Shown: piece after piece, positions 1 through 8,529 of the stretch
Numbering within the stretch: the first letter of the stretch is position 1
How the letters are laid out: the number at the start of each line of letters is the position of its first letter
Assembly: GCF_003202235.1 (NCBI RefSeq)
Contig: NZ_MASU01000013.1
Span: 434,001 to 498,000, forward strand
Direction: 5' to 3'
Length of the DNA stretch: 64,000 nucleotides
Origin: Prauserella flavalba
GTDB taxonomy: Bacteria > Actinomycetota > Actinomycetes > Mycobacteriales > Pseudonocardiaceae
The notes under the pieces: model-generated
Database searches by the model: none
Told to the model about the DNA's origin: nothing
Seen by the model: the letters and a program-made list of their open reading frames with translations, nothing else
Made by a program: the position numbers and the translations under genes

Positions 1-636
1 GACGAGGAGCGGCAGTGCCTCGCCGAGGTGGGCTGCACGCCTGCCGAGTACGCCGACTCGCTCGGCTGGCTCGGCGACGACGTGTGGCTCGCCCACACCG
101 TGCACCTCGCGCCTGGCGCGATCCGCAGGCTCGGCGAGACCGGCACCGGCTCGGCGCACTGCCCGACGTCCAACGGCAGGCTCGGCACCGGCATCGCGCC
201 CGCGCGCGAGTTGCTCGACGCCGGAGCGCCCGTCGGCCTCGGCGTCGACGGCGCCGCGTCCAACGAGTCCGGTGGCCTCGGCGAGGAACTGCACCAGGCG
301 CTGCTGCAGGCCCGCCAGCGCGGCGGACCACAGGCCCTGACCGTCCGGCAGGCGCTGTGGATGGGCACGATGGGCGGCGCGCGCTGCCTCGGCAGGCAGG
401 ACGAGCTGGGTTCCCTGGAGCCCGGCAAGCTCGCCGACCTCGCCGTGTGGCGGCTCGACGGCCTGCGCTACGCCGGGATCACCGACCCCGTGGCCGCGCT
501 CGTGCTCGGCGCCGTGCCGGACATCGAACTGCTGCTGGTGGGCGGCGAGACCGTCGTCGAGCGCGGCGAGTTGCGCACCGCCGACGAGTCCGCGATCGCC
601 ACCGAACTGCGTACCGCGAGCGGGAGGCTGCGATGA
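1..636 (+). CDS. 8-oxoguanine deaminase-like amidohydrolase (5' end outside window)
   Basis: C-terminal 211 residues of a metal-dependent amidohydrolase of the guanine/8-oxoguanine deaminase and AtzB-like group, which hydrolyses the amino group of an oxidised or free purine to give urate or xanthine-type products. Visible hallmarks are a metal-ligand region WLAHTVHL, the HCPTSN turn and the Asp-containing LGVDGAASNES segment, followed by the usual beta-sandwich closure (LEPGKLADLAVW). The reading frame is open from base 1, so the N-terminal half with the HxH metal site lies to the left. Its TGA overlaps the ATG of the xanthine dehydrogenase gene (ATGA), so the two are translationally coupled and belong to purine catabolism. 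8-Oxoguanine as substrate is inferred from this context; guanine or another amidine is possible. Confidence 0.8.
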   Translation, partial: DEERQCLAEVGCTPAEYADSLGWLGDDVWLAHTVHLAPGAIRRLGETGTGSAHCPTSNGRLGTGIAPARELLDAGAPVGLGVDGAASNESGGLGEELHQALLQARQRGGPQALTVRQALWMGTMGGARCLGRQDELGSLEPGKLADLAVWRLDGLRYAGITDPVAALVLGAVPDIELLLVGGETVVERGELRTADESAIATELRTASGRLR

Positions 637-2924
637 CCATCTCCACCGAGACCACGAGCGTCACCGAGGCGCAGGGCATCGGCGCGAGCCCCGTGCGCCC
701 CGACGGCACGATGAAGGTGCGCGGCGAGTTCGCCTACTCCTCCGACCTGTGGCACGAGGACATGCTGTGGGGCGCGACCCTGCGCAGCCCGCACCCGTAC
801 GCGCGGATCACCGGCGTCGACATCGCCGCCGCGCTCGCGGTGCCCGGCGTGTACGCGGTGCTGACCCACGCGGACGTGCCCGGCGTGAACCGCTACGGCC
901 TCGAACACCCCGACCAGCCCGTGCTCGCCGAGGACGTCGTGCGCTACCGGGGCGAGCCGATCGCGCTCGTCGCCGCCGACCACCCGGAGACCGCGCGCCG
1001 CGCGCTGGAACGCATCGAGGTCGGCTACGAGGTGCTCGAACCGGTCACCGACTCCGAGGCCGCCGTCGCGGGGGAGGGACCCGCGCTGCACCCCGGTGGC
1101 AACGTCGTGCGGCACGTGCCGATCCGGCGTGGCGAACAGGACGTGACCGCCGACGTGGTGGTCACCGGCACCTACGAGGTCGGCATGCAGGACCAGGCGT
1201 TCCTCGGCCCTGAGTCGGGGCTCGCCGTGCCCGCCGAGGACGGCGGCGTCGACCTCTACGTCGCGACGCAGTGGCTGCACGTCGACCAGCAGCAGATCGT
1301 CGCCGCGCTGGGCCTGCCGCCGGAGCAGGTGCGGCTGACGCTCGCCGGGGTGGGCGGCGCGTTCGGCGGCAGGGAGGACCTGTCGATGCAGGTGCACGCG
1401 TCGTTGCTGGCGCTGCACACCGGCAAGCCCGTGAAGATGGTGTACAACCGCGAGGAGTCCTTCTACGGCCACGTGCACCGGCACCCGGCGCGGATGTACT
1501 ACGAGCACGGCGCCGACCGTGACGGCCGGCTGGTGTACGTGAAGGCGAGGATCTACCTCGACGGCGGCGCGTACGCCTCCTCCACCTCGGCCGTGGTGGG
1601 CAACGCCGCGACGCTCGGGGTCGGGCCCTACGACGTGCCGAACGTGACCGTCGACTGCTGGGGCACCTACAGCAACAACCCGCCGTGCGGCGCGATGCGC
1701 GGCTTCGGCGCCGTGCAGGCGGCTTTCGGCTACGAGTCGCAGATGGACAGACTCGCCGAGGCGTGCGGCCTCGACCCGGTGGAGGTGCGGCTGCGCAACG
1801 CGATGAGCGAGGGCACCGTGATGCCCACCGGCCAGGTGGTCGACTCGGCCGCTCCCGTGGAGGAACTGCTGACCCGGCTGCGTTCGATGCCGCTGCCAGA
1901 GGACCGCTCCGGGGAGCTCGACCTGCGGCGCCTGCCCGGCGGGGTCTCCAACACCACCCACGGCGAGGGCGTCGTGCGCGGCGTCGGCTACGCGGTCGGC
2001 ATCAAGAACATCTGCTTCTCCGAGGGCTTCGACGACTACTCGACGGCGCGGGTCCGGCTGGAGGCCGTCGGCGGCGAGCCCGCGGCGACCGTGCAGACGG
2101 CGGCGTGCGAGGTCGGCCAGGGGCTCGTGACGATCCTGCAGCAGATCATCCGCACCGAGCTCGGTGTGGAGCAGGTGACGATCCTGCCGATGGACACCTC
2201 GATCGGCAGCGCCGGCTCGTCGTCGGCGTCGCGGCAGACCTACATGACCGGGGGTGCGGTGCGGGCGGCGGCGCTGAAGGTTCGCGCCGCGCTCGTGGCG
2301 CACGCCGCCCGCACACTCGGGCACGAGCAGGCCGAGCTGAGCGTCGCGGGCGGCAAGGTGGTCTCCCGCCACGACGGCGTCCTCGCCGACCTCGTGGACG
2401 TGCTCGACGGTGAGGCGTTCGACGAGACCGTGGAGTGGCGGCACCGGCCCACCGAGGCGCTCGATCCCGAGACCGGGCAGGGCAACGCGCACGTGCAGTA
2501 CGGGTTCGCCGCCCACCGGGCCGCGGTGGACGTCGACACCGAGCTGGGCCTGGTGAAGGTGGTCGCGCTCGACTGCGTGCAGGACGTCGGCAAGGCCCTC
2601 AACCCGCAGGCGGTGCTCGGCCAGATCCAGGGCGGCTCCGCGCAGGGGCTCGGGCTCGCGGTGATGGAGGAGATCCAGACTGACGGCGGCGTCATCCGCA
2701 ACCCGTCGTTCACCGACTACCTCATCCCGACGGTGCTGGACATGCCGCCGATGCGGATCGAGGTGCTGGAGCTGGCCGATCCACACGCCCCCTACGGCCT
2801 GCGAGGAGTCGGGGAACCCCCGACGATCTCGTCCACGCCCGCCATCGTGGCCGCCATCCGCGCCGCGACGGGCCTCGCGCTCGACCGGGTTCCGGTGCGC
2901 CCGGAACACCTCACCGGCACCTGA
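633..2924 (+). CDS. Xanthine dehydrogenase, molybdopterin-binding subunit
   Basis: A 763-residue molybdenum-cofactor subunit of the xanthine oxidase family. It oxidises hypoxanthine/xanthine to urate in the cytoplasm, passing electrons to separate FeS and FAD subunits. The N-terminal part is the a/b hammerhead domain (VRPDGTMKVRGEFAYSSDL) and the rest is the two MoCo-binding domains, with GGAFGGRED, AMRGFGAVQA, SSSASRQTYMTGG and the GLRGVGEPPT loop carrying the active-site Glu. The start at the ATG overlapping the preceding stop gives an N-terminus like PucD/XdhD proteins. The iron-sulfur and FAD subunits are not in the window and presumably lie upstream. I considered aldehyde oxidase or CO dehydrogenase large subunits, but the purine context favours xanthine. 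Confidence 0.88.
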   Translation: MTISTETTSVTEAQGIGASPVRPDGTMKVRGEFAYSSDLWHEDMLWGATLRSPHPYARITGVDIAAALAVPGVYAVLTHADVPGVNRYGLEHPDQPVLAEDVVRYRGEPIALVAADHPETARRALERIEVGYEVLEPVTDSEAAVAGEGPALHPGGNVVRHVPIRRGEQDVTADVVVTGTYEVGMQDQAFLGPESGLAVPAEDGGVDLYVATQWLHVDQQQIVAALGLPPEQVRLTLAGVGGAFGGREDLSMQVHASLLALHTGKPVKMVYNREESFYGHVHRHPARMYYEHGADRDGRLVYVKARIYLDGGAYASSTSAVVGNAATLGVGPYDVPNVTVDCWGTYSNNPPCGAMRGFGAVQAAFGYESQMDRLAEACGLDPVEVRLRNAMSEGTVMPTGQVVDSAAPVEELLTRLRSMPLPEDRSGELDLRRLPGGVSNTTHGEGVVRGVGYAVGIKNICFSEGFDDYSTARVRLEAVGGEPAATVQTAACEVGQGLVTILQQIIRTELGVEQVTILPMDTSIGSAGSSSASRQTYMTGGAVRAAALKVRAALVAHAARTLGHEQAELSVAGGKVVSRHDGVLADLVDVLDGEAFDETVEWRHRPTEALDPETGQGNAHVQYGFAAHRAAVDVDTELGLVKVVALDCVQDVGKALNPQAVLGQIQGGSAQGLGLAVMEEIQTDGGVIRNPSFTDYLIPTVLDMPPMRIEVLELADPHAPYGLRGVGEPPTISSTPAIVAAIRAATGLALDRVPVRPEHLTGT

Positions 2925-3017
2925 GTTCCCCTCCGTGCCCCGCGGGTGCCCTCACCGGGCACTCGCGGCGGTGCCGCGCGCCCTCGAACACGTACCCACG
3001 ACGTAGTGGAGTCCGTC

Positions 3018-4439
3018 ATGACGCAGCTGCGCACTGAACGTCCTCACGGCAAACCGGAACCGCGTCTCGACCGGTTCTTCCGCATCTCCCAGCGGGGCAG
3101 CACGATCGGCCGCGAGGTGCGCGGCGGCATCACGACGTTCGTCGCGATGTGCTACATCGTGCTGCTCAACCCGCTCATCCTCGGCGCCTCCGCCGACATC
3201 ACCGGCGCGCGGCTCAGCACCGAGGAGGTCACCACGGCCACGGCGCTCGCCGCCGGGGTGACGACCGTCCTCATGGGACTGGTCGGCAACGCGCCGCTCG
3301 CGCTCGCGGCGGGACTCGGCGTTAACGGCATCGTGGCTTTCCAGCTGGCCCCGGAGATGACGTGGGCGCAGGCGTTCGGGCTCGTGGTGGTGGAGGGGTT
3401 CTGCATCGTCCTGCTGGCCGTCTCCGGCGTGCGGGAACGAATCATCAACGCGATCCCGGCCGCGCTCAAGACCGCCATCACCGTGGGCATCGGCCTCTAC
3501 ATCGCGCTGGTGGGCCTGGTGAGCGCGGGGTTCGTCACGAGGACTCCGGACGCCGCGAACTCCACCGTTCCGGTGCGCATGGGCACCGACGGGCACCTCG
3601 CCGGATGGCCCGTGGTGATCTTCTGCGTCGGGCTGCTGCTGATGATCGTGCTCGTGAGCAGGGCGGTACCGGGCGCGGTGCTGCTGAGCATCCTCACCGC
3701 GACGGTGTTGGCGATCGTGGTCAACAGCGTGTTCGACGTCGAGGGCTGGGGGCTCGTGGAGCCCACGGTGCCCGAGCACGTCGTCGCCAGCCCGGATTTC
3801 GGCCTGCTCGGGCGGATCGACCTCTTCGGCGGCTTCGCCTCGGCGGGCGTGGTGACGGCGAGCGTGTTCCTGTTCACCCTCGTGCTGTCCGGGTTCTTCG
3901 ACGCGATGGGCACGATCACGGGGGTGTCGCAGGAGGCCGGGCTGGTGCGCGACGGCAAGGTCGAGGGAATGGGCCGCATCCTCGTCGCCGACGGCATCGG
4001 CGCGGTGGCGGGCGGGCTCACGGGCTCGTCGCCGAACACGGTGTTCCTCGAATCGGCGGCCGGGGTGGGCGAGGGTGCCCGCACGGGGCTGGCGAGTGTG
4101 GTCACGGGTGGGTTGTTCACGGCGACGCTGTTCCTCACGCCGCTGGCGGCGGTGGTGCCCGCGCAGGCGGCGGCGCCGGCGCTGGTGGTGATCGGCGGGA
4201 TGATGATGAGCCAGTGCCGCCGGATCCCGTGGCAGGACACGGATGTGGTGATCCCGGTGTTCCTGATCGCGGCGCTCATCCCGTTCACGTACTCGATCAC
4301 GAACGGCATCGGCGCCGGCCTGCTCGCCTACGTGGTGATCAAGCTGGGGCGCGGCAAGGCGCGTGAGGTCGGCTGGCTGGTCGGCACCCTGGCAGCCGTG
4401 TTCCTCGCCTATTTCGCCGTGGGCGCCCTCGTCGGCTGA
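3018..4439 (+). CDS. NCS2 purine permease, AzgA type
   Basis: A 473-residue polytopic membrane protein of the nucleobase:cation symporter-2 group, AzgA-like branch (adenine/guanine/hypoxanthine:H+ symport). Recognisable signatures are the N-terminal RGGITTFVAMCYIVLLNP segment, TALAAGVTTVLMGLVGN followed by LALAAGLGVNGIVAFQL, and FFDAMGTITGVSQEAGL followed by GLTGSSPNTVFLESAAGV near the middle. About 12-14 hydrophobic segments follow. I chose the ATG at 3018; an upstream in-frame extension is basic and unlike the family. It lies downstream of the xanthine dehydrogenase gene in the same direction, so it probably imports the purine bases degraded by this cluster. The gene ends just before a 51-bp palindrome that separates it from the convergent TetR gene. 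Confidence 0.87.
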   Translation: MTQLRTERPHGKPEPRLDRFFRISQRGSTIGREVRGGITTFVAMCYIVLLNPLILGASADITGARLSTEEVTTATALAAGVTTVLMGLVGNAPLALAAGLGVNGIVAFQLAPEMTWAQAFGLVVVEGFCIVLLAVSGVRERIINAIPAALKTAITVGIGLYIALVGLVSAGFVTRTPDAANSTVPVRMGTDGHLAGWPVVIFCVGLLLMIVLVSRAVPGAVLLSILTATVLAIVVNSVFDVEGWGLVEPTVPEHVVASPDFGLLGRIDLFGGFASAGVVTASVFLFTLVLSGFFDAMGTITGVSQEAGLVRDGKVEGMGRILVADGIGAVAGGLTGSSPNTVFLESAAGVGEGARTGLASVVTGGLFTATLFLTPLAAVVPAQAAAPALVVIGGMMMSQCRRIPWQDTDVVIPVFLIAALIPFTYSITNGIGAGLLAYVVIKLGRGKAREVGWLVGTLAAVFLAYFAVGALVG

Positions 4440-4443
4440 CCTG

Positions 4444-4494
4444 CCCCCAAGGCCACCTTTGTTGCGTTCAACGCAACAAAGGTGGCCTTGGGGG
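4444..4494. repeat. 51-bp perfect palindrome, copy 1 (type A)
   Basis: Two perfect 25-base arms (4444-4468 and 4470-4494) around a single central C. The arm runs from CCCCC through AAGGCCACCTTTG to TTGCGTT. It fills the 59-bp space between two convergent genes, the AzgA permease and the TetR gene, so it can act as a bidirectional transcription terminator. The identical element recurs at 13166-13216 and a related one at 16233-16285, which makes it a dispersed repeat rather than an ordinary terminator. Confidence 0.92.
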
Positions 4495-4498
4495 ACGG

Positions 4499-5071
4499 TC
4501 AAGAGGGCTGCAGCTCGCGGGCGAGGGTGGCCACCGTGGTGCCCGCGACCCTGAGGGGTTCGGTGTCGCGAAGGGCTCGGCTCAGCACGAAGGCGCCCTC
4601 CAGGCTGGTCACCGCGGCGATGGTGAGGCGGCGTGCGTCCTCGGTGGACAGTCCGAACCGCTCGAACGTCTCCGTGCCCTTGTCGATCCACGCGGTGAAG
4701 ACGTCGGCGGTGGCCTTGCGCAGGGTCTCGTTGGTGCTCGCCACCTCCAGCGCGACCGTGGCGATCGGGCAGGCGTCGGCGTAGCCGGTCTCGACGAGCG
4801 TCTCGGCCGCCGCCGCGAACGCCGCCTCGACGCCGCTGACCGGGTCCGGCGCGGGGGCGATGAAGATGTCGAACAGCTGCCCGTAGAGCAGCCCCGACTC
4901 GCGGATCACCTCGTCGCCGAGCTGCTCCTTGCCGCCGGGAAAGAAGTGGTACAGCGAGCCGAACGGCGCCTGCGCCTCGGCGACGATCTGCTTGAGCCCG
5001 GTGCCGGTGTAGCCGTTGCGCCGGAACAGCTCGGCGCTCGCCCGCATGATGCGTTCCCTCGTACTCGCCAC
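4499..5071 (-). CDS. TetR/AcrR family transcriptional regulator
   Basis: A 190-residue one-component repressor. The N-terminal helix-turn-helix is visible as RERIMRASAELFRRNGYTGTG, then LKQIVAEAQAPFGSLYHFFP, the form seen in the LmrA/YxaF-like TetR branch; the C-terminal two thirds is the ligand-binding helical domain. The start is a GTG at 5069-5071. It is divergent from an alpha/beta hydrolase whose start is 64 bp away, so the pair is probably a self-contained regulator-target module placed inside the purine cluster. A CTACT-N5-AGTAG inverted repeat in the shared intergenic region is a candidate operator. The ligand is unknown. Confidence 0.85.
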   Translation of the reverse strand: MASTRERIMRASAELFRRNGYTGTGLKQIVAEAQAPFGSLYHFFPGGKEQLGDEVIRESGLLYGQLFDIFIAPAPDPVSGVEAAFAAAAETLVETGYADACPIATVALEVASTNETLRKATADVFTAWIDKGTETFERFGLSTEDARRLTIAAVTSLEGAFVLSRALRDTEPLRVAGTTVATLARELQPS

Positions 5072-5086
5072 GCGCTCGATCCTAGG

Positions 5087-5101
5087 CTACTCTCCCAGTA
5101 G
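5087..5101. promoter_or_regulatory. Candidate TetR operator
   Basis: Inverted repeat CTACT-ctccc-AGTAG in the divergent TetR / alpha-beta hydrolase promoter region. It is short and perfect, lying 16 bp upstream of the TetR start codon and 35 bp upstream of the hydrolase start. The role is inferred only from position and symmetry. Confidence 0.35.
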
Positions 5102-5135
5102 AGCGATCTATCAAATCGCGGCGGGGGTGGCGACG

Positions 5136-5993
5136 ATGCCCGAGGTGGAACTGTCGGCAGGTCCGATCGAGTACACCGACACCGGCGGCGACGGGCCGGT
5201 GCTCGTGTTCCTGCACGGCGTCACGATCGACTCCACGGTGTGGCGCACGGTGGTCGCCGAGCTCGGCGAGCACTATCGCTGCGTGCTGCCGACCTGGCCG
5301 CTCGGCAGCCACCGCAAGCCGATGCGGCCCGACGCCGACCTGAGCCTGCGCGGGCTGGGGCTCCTGGTAGGGGAGTTCCTCGAGCGGCTGGACCTGCACG
5401 ACGTCACGCTCGTGCTCAACGACTGGGGCGGCGGGCAGCTCCTGCTCACCGAGGGCCGCACCGAGCGCCTCGCCCGCGTGGTGCTCACCGCGTGCGAGGC
5501 GTTCGACAACTACCCGCCGGGCCTGCCCGGCCGGTTGCTCACGCTCACCACGAAGGTGCCGGGCGGGCTCAAGGTCCTGCTCTCGCTGCTGCGGTTCCGG
5601 TTCTTCCAGCGCGCGCCGGGCGCGTGGGGCTGGATGTCGAAACGGCCCGTACCGGCCGAGGTGATGCACCGCTGGTTCGAGCCGGCGAGGACCCGGCCGG
5701 AGATTCGCCGCGACCTCGCCCGCTACGGCGCGTCGCTGCCGCCGAAGCGCACCCTGCTCGACTGGGCCGCGCGCATGCGCTCGTTCACCGGGCCCGTGCT
5801 GGTGGTGTGGGCGACCGAGGACAAGCTCATGCCGCGCGAGCACGGCCGCCGGCTCGCGGAGCTGTTCCCCGACGGCAGGCTCGTGGAGGTCGAGGACAGC
5901 TACACGCTGATCCCCGAGGACCAGCCCGGGCTGCTCGCCGACACGATCCGGAAGTTCATCGTGGACACTCCCGTCACGCGGGCTCGCGACTGA
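5136..5993 (+). CDS. Alpha/beta-fold hydrolase with Asp nucleophile, apparently lacking the catalytic His
   Basis: A 285-residue alpha/beta hydrolase of the haloalkane dehalogenase/epoxide hydrolase sequence type. The oxyanion motif is FLHGV (residues 25-29). The nucleophile elbow is LNDWGGG, giving Asp96 as nucleophile, and the late acid-bearing strand is VVWATEDKLMP. At the place where the family normally has the catalytic His, the sequence reads EDSYTLIPEDQP and has no His, so activity is uncertain. The ATG at 5136 was chosen because the upstream in-frame sequence is not family-like; a GTG at 5127 is possible. It is divergent from the TetR gene and its 3' end overlaps the convergent permease by 20 bp. 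Substrate unknown. Confidence 0.8.
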   Translation: MPEVELSAGPIEYTDTGGDGPVLVFLHGVTIDSTVWRTVVAELGEHYRCVLPTWPLGSHRKPMRPDADLSLRGLGLLVGEFLERLDLHDVTLVLNDWGGGQLLLTEGRTERLARVVLTACEAFDNYPPGLPGRLLTLTTKVPGGLKVLLSLLRFRFFQRAPGAWGWMSKRPVPAEVMHRWFEPARTRPEIRRDLARYGASLPPKRTLLDWAARMRSFTGPVLVVWATEDKLMPREHGRRLAELFPDGRLVEVEDSYTLIPEDQPGLLADTIRKFIVDTPVTRARD

Positions 5994-7293
5994 GTTCCCG
6001 GGAGGGCGTGCGTTTCACGCGGTCGCCGAACACGAGGTTCAGCACCACCGCGGCGATGCAGCCCGCGCTGATGCCCGAGTCGAGCACCGTGCGCAACGCC
6101 GAGGGGAAGTGGTCGTAGAACTCCGGCGCCGCGATGGGGATCAGGCCGATGCCGAGCGAGGCGGCGACGATCGTGATGTTGGCGGCCCGTTCGAACGACG
6201 CCTTCGCGAGCGTGCGCACCCCGGCCACCGCGACGCTGCCGAAGAGCACCAGCCCGGCGCCGCCGAGCACGGGTTGTGGCACGAGCGCGATGATCCCGCC
6301 CGTCACCGGGAACATGCCGAGCAACACCAGGATCGCGCCGCTGGCCGCCACCACGTAGCGGCTCACCATCCGCGTCAGTGCCACGAGCCCCACGTTCTGC
6401 GCGAACGCGGTGCACGCGAAACCGCCGAACACGGTGGCGAGCGCGGTGGCGAAGCCGTCGGCCCGCAGGCCGTCCGCCAGCGTCCGCTCGCTCGTCGGCC
6501 GCTCGACGATCTCGCCGAGCGCGAGCATGTCCGCGGTGCTCTCGGCCATCACCACGAGCATCACGATCGCCATCGAGATGATCGCCGCCGCCTCGAAGTG
6601 CGGCGTGCCGAAGTGGAACGGCGTCGCGATGCCGAACGCGGGCGACTCCGTCAATGTCGACGTGTCGACCTCGCCGAGCGGCCACGCGACCAACGTGCCC
6701 ACCACCAGGCCCAGCAGCAACGCGATCCGGCTCCAGAAACCGGAGAGGAACCGGTTGAACGCGAGCACCGCGACGAGGGTGACCCCCGCCAGCAACAGGC
6801 CGGTGCCGTTCGCGGAGGGCTTCTGGTTCGCGATCCAGCCGACCGCCACCGGCAGCAGCGAGACGCCGATGAGCGTGATGACGGTTCCGGTCACCAGCGG
6901 CGGGAAGAACCGCGTGAGCCGGGAGAAGAACGGCGCGGCGAGCACCACGAGCAGCCCGCCCACGAGCGTCGCGCCGTAGACGACGCCGAGCGCGTCGCCC
7001 GACCCGTGCTGCTCCACGATCGCGAGCACCGGAGCCACGGTCGCGAACGTGACGCCGTTGACGAGCGGCAGCCGGGCCCCGAAACGCCACACGCCGAGCG
7101 TCTGCAACAGCGTCGCGAGCCCCGCGGTGAACAGGCTCGCGCTGATCAGGAGACTGAGCTGGCCCGGCGAGAGACCCACCGCCGCACCGATGATGAGTGG
7201 GGGAGCAACCACGCCGGCGTACATGGCGGCGACGTGCTGCAGGCCACCCGCGAGCAGCTGCGGCAAGGGCGGTTTCCGGTCGACAGGGTGCAT
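5974..7293 (-). CDS. NCS2 nucleobase permease, xanthine/urate (NAT) type
   Basis: A 439-residue membrane protein of the nucleobase-ascorbate transporter branch of NCS2. It has the N-terminal LLAGGLQHVAAMYAGVVAPPLIIG segment and the NAT signature QNVGLVALTR before TM9, preceded by FGGFACTAFA. It should import xanthine or urate by cation symport. It is a different subfamily from the AzgA-like permease at 3018-4439, so the cluster covers both amino- and oxo-purines. It is the last gene of the uraD-uraH-uricase direction, starting 10 bp after the uricase stop. Whether urate or xanthine is preferred cannot be told from sequence; the uricase linkage suggests urate. Confidence 0.88.
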   Translation of the reverse strand: MHPVDRKPPLPQLLAGGLQHVAAMYAGVVAPPLIIGAAVGLSPGQLSLLISASLFTAGLATLLQTLGVWRFGARLPLVNGVTFATVAPVLAIVEQHGSGDALGVVYGATLVGGLLVVLAAPFFSRLTRFFPPLVTGTVITLIGVSLLPVAVGWIANQKPSANGTGLLLAGVTLVAVLAFNRFLSGFWSRIALLLGLVVGTLVAWPLGEVDTSTLTESPAFGIATPFHFGTPHFEAAAIISMAIVMLVVMAESTADMLALGEIVERPTSERTLADGLRADGFATALATVFGGFACTAFAQNVGLVALTRMVSRYVVAASGAILVLLGMFPVTGGIIALVPQPVLGGAGLVLFGSVAVAGVRTLAKASFERAANITIVAASLGIGLIPIAAPEFYDHFPSALRTVLDSGISAGCIAAVVLNLVFGDRVKRTPSRELSREPA

Positions 7294-7303
7294 CGGAGTC
7301 TCC

Positions 7304-8200
7304 CTAGAAGGCGGGCAGCGTGTACCAGGCGAGCTCGGCGTCCTTCGGGTCCTCGTCGTCGCGCAGCACGGTGCCCTCGATGAGCCCGTACGGCCGGTCG
7401 GCGGCGTAGAAGACCTCGTTGTCGTTGGTGAGCCCGAACGGGCTCAGGTCCACCAGGAAGTGATGCTTGTTCGGCAGGGACAGGCGGACCTCGGCGACCT
7501 CGTCCCGCTCCTCGAGCACGGCCTCGCCCATCGCGTACAGGGTCTGCTGCAGCGACAGGCTGTGCTTGGTCGCGAACGTCTCCAGCAGGATGCGGCGGAT
7601 CTCGGTGAACGACCCGCTCCAGTCGAGGTCCGTCGAGCGGTAGCGCCAGCGCGCGGTGACGGCGGTCGCCAGGATCCGGTCGTCGGTCTCGGCCAGCGTC
7701 GTGTACCTGTCGCGCGGGAACCCGTGGAACTCCGAGCCGGTGGACTTGAGCACCACGAGGTCCGTCAGCCCGGACACCACCCATGCCCGGTCGTCCTGGA
7801 TCGTCACCGCGGTGGTGCGCTGCTCGCCGCCCGCCCGCGAGAACGCGTGGTCGTGCGGCGTTCCTCCGACGTCGATGCGGTCCCAGCCGTGCTCGGAGAT
7901 CAGCACCCGCGCGCCGGTGATCTGCTCGAAGGAGCCGACGAAGTGCCTGCCCAGCCGCAGCGCGAAGTCCTCGATCTCGCCGACGCGCTTCTCCTTGGCG
8001 AAGGCGTAGACGGTGTTCTTCTGCGTGTCAGTGGCGACCACGTCGGTGTTGTCGCCGGTGAGGTGGGTGCGCTCGAGCCTGCCGCGCAGCGACGTCGACA
8101 CGGTGAGGTCCCTGAGGTGACGCACCGGGCCTTCGCGCTCGACGGTGACGAGCCGGACCTCTGCCTTGCCGTACTGGTTGGGGCCCAGTGTGATGGCCAC
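7304..8200 (-). CDS. Urate oxidase (uricase)
   Basis: A 298-residue cofactor-free uricase that oxidises urate to 5-hydroxyisourate. The two tunnelling-fold repeats are evident. The conserved stretch TDTQKNTVYAFAKE (active-site Thr/Lys region), the LKSTGSEFHGFPRDRYTTL segment and the C-terminal PNKHHFLVDLSPF are all present, and the length is normal for the family. The GTG at 8198-8200 is the right start: GAGGGAGC lies at standard distance and the N-terminus VAITLGPNQYGKAEVRLV aligns with uricases. It is the third gene of the OHCU decarboxylase - HIU hydrolase - uricase operon and starts 5 bp after the HIU hydrolase stop. Confidence 0.95.
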   Translation of the reverse strand: MAITLGPNQYGKAEVRLVTVEREGPVRHLRDLTVSTSLRGRLERTHLTGDNTDVVATDTQKNTVYAFAKEKRVGEIEDFALRLGRHFVGSFEQITGARVLISEHGWDRIDVGGTPHDHAFSRAGGEQRTTAVTIQDDRAWVVSGLTDLVVLKSTGSEFHGFPRDRYTTLAETDDRILATAVTARWRYRSTDLDWSGSFTEIRRILLETFATKHSLSLQQTLYAMGEAVLEERDEVAEVRLSLPNKHHFLVDLSPFGLTNDNEVFYAADRPYGLIEGTVLRDDEDPKDAELAWYTLPAF

Positions 8201-8205
8201 GCGGA

Positions 8206-8529
8206 TCAGCTCCCTCGGTAGGTGGAGTAGGCGAACGGGCTGAGCAGGACGGGTACGTGGTGGTGCGCGTGCGGGTCGGTGATGCGGAAACACACGGTGA
8301 TCTCGGGGAAGAACGCCTCCGGGCCCAGGTAGTCCGCGGTGTCGAAGACGAGCCGGTAGACGCCCTCGGGCAACGTCTCCGGGCCGAGCTCGCGCACGCG
8401 GCCGTCGTCGTCGGTGCGATCCTGCGCGAGCGTGGTCCACTCGCCGTCGAGCGCTTCCAGCCGCACCGGAATCCCGGCCGCGGGCCGTCCCCTGGCATTG
8501 TCGAGGACGTGTGTGGTCACGAGGCTCAT
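8206..8529 (-). CDS. uraH: 5-hydroxyisourate hydrolase (transthyretin-like)
   Basis: A 107-residue transthyretin-related protein that hydrolyses 5-hydroxyisourate to OHCU, the second step after uricase. The N-terminal MSLVTTHVLDNARGRPA (catalytic His) and the C-terminal tetrapeptide YRGS, the signature that separates HIU hydrolases from true transthyretins, are both present, as is HAHHHVPVLLSPFAYSTYRGS at the end. The ATG overlaps the preceding OHCU decarboxylase stop (ATGA). Cytoplasmic, presumably a tetramer like its relatives. Confidence 0.95.
   Translation of the reverse strand: MSLVTTHVLDNARGRPAAGIPVRLEALDGEWTTLAQDRTDDDGRVRELGPETLPEGVYRLVFDTADYLGPEAFFPEITVCFRITDPHAHHHVPVLLSPFAYSTYRGS

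Noticed and set aside
468-2909. 813-codon open frame on the minus strand opposite the xanthine dehydrogenase gene
   Set aside because: Its residue composition is Arg/His/Gly-rich low complexity with no recognisable fold, and it mirrors the codon bias of the real gene. Long antisense frames are expected at this GC content.
6109-7383. 424-codon plus-strand frame over the urate/xanthine permease
   Set aside because: Dominated by Arg/Glu/His repeats typical of reading a membrane-protein gene backwards; the minus-strand permease has the NAT signature and clear TM segments.
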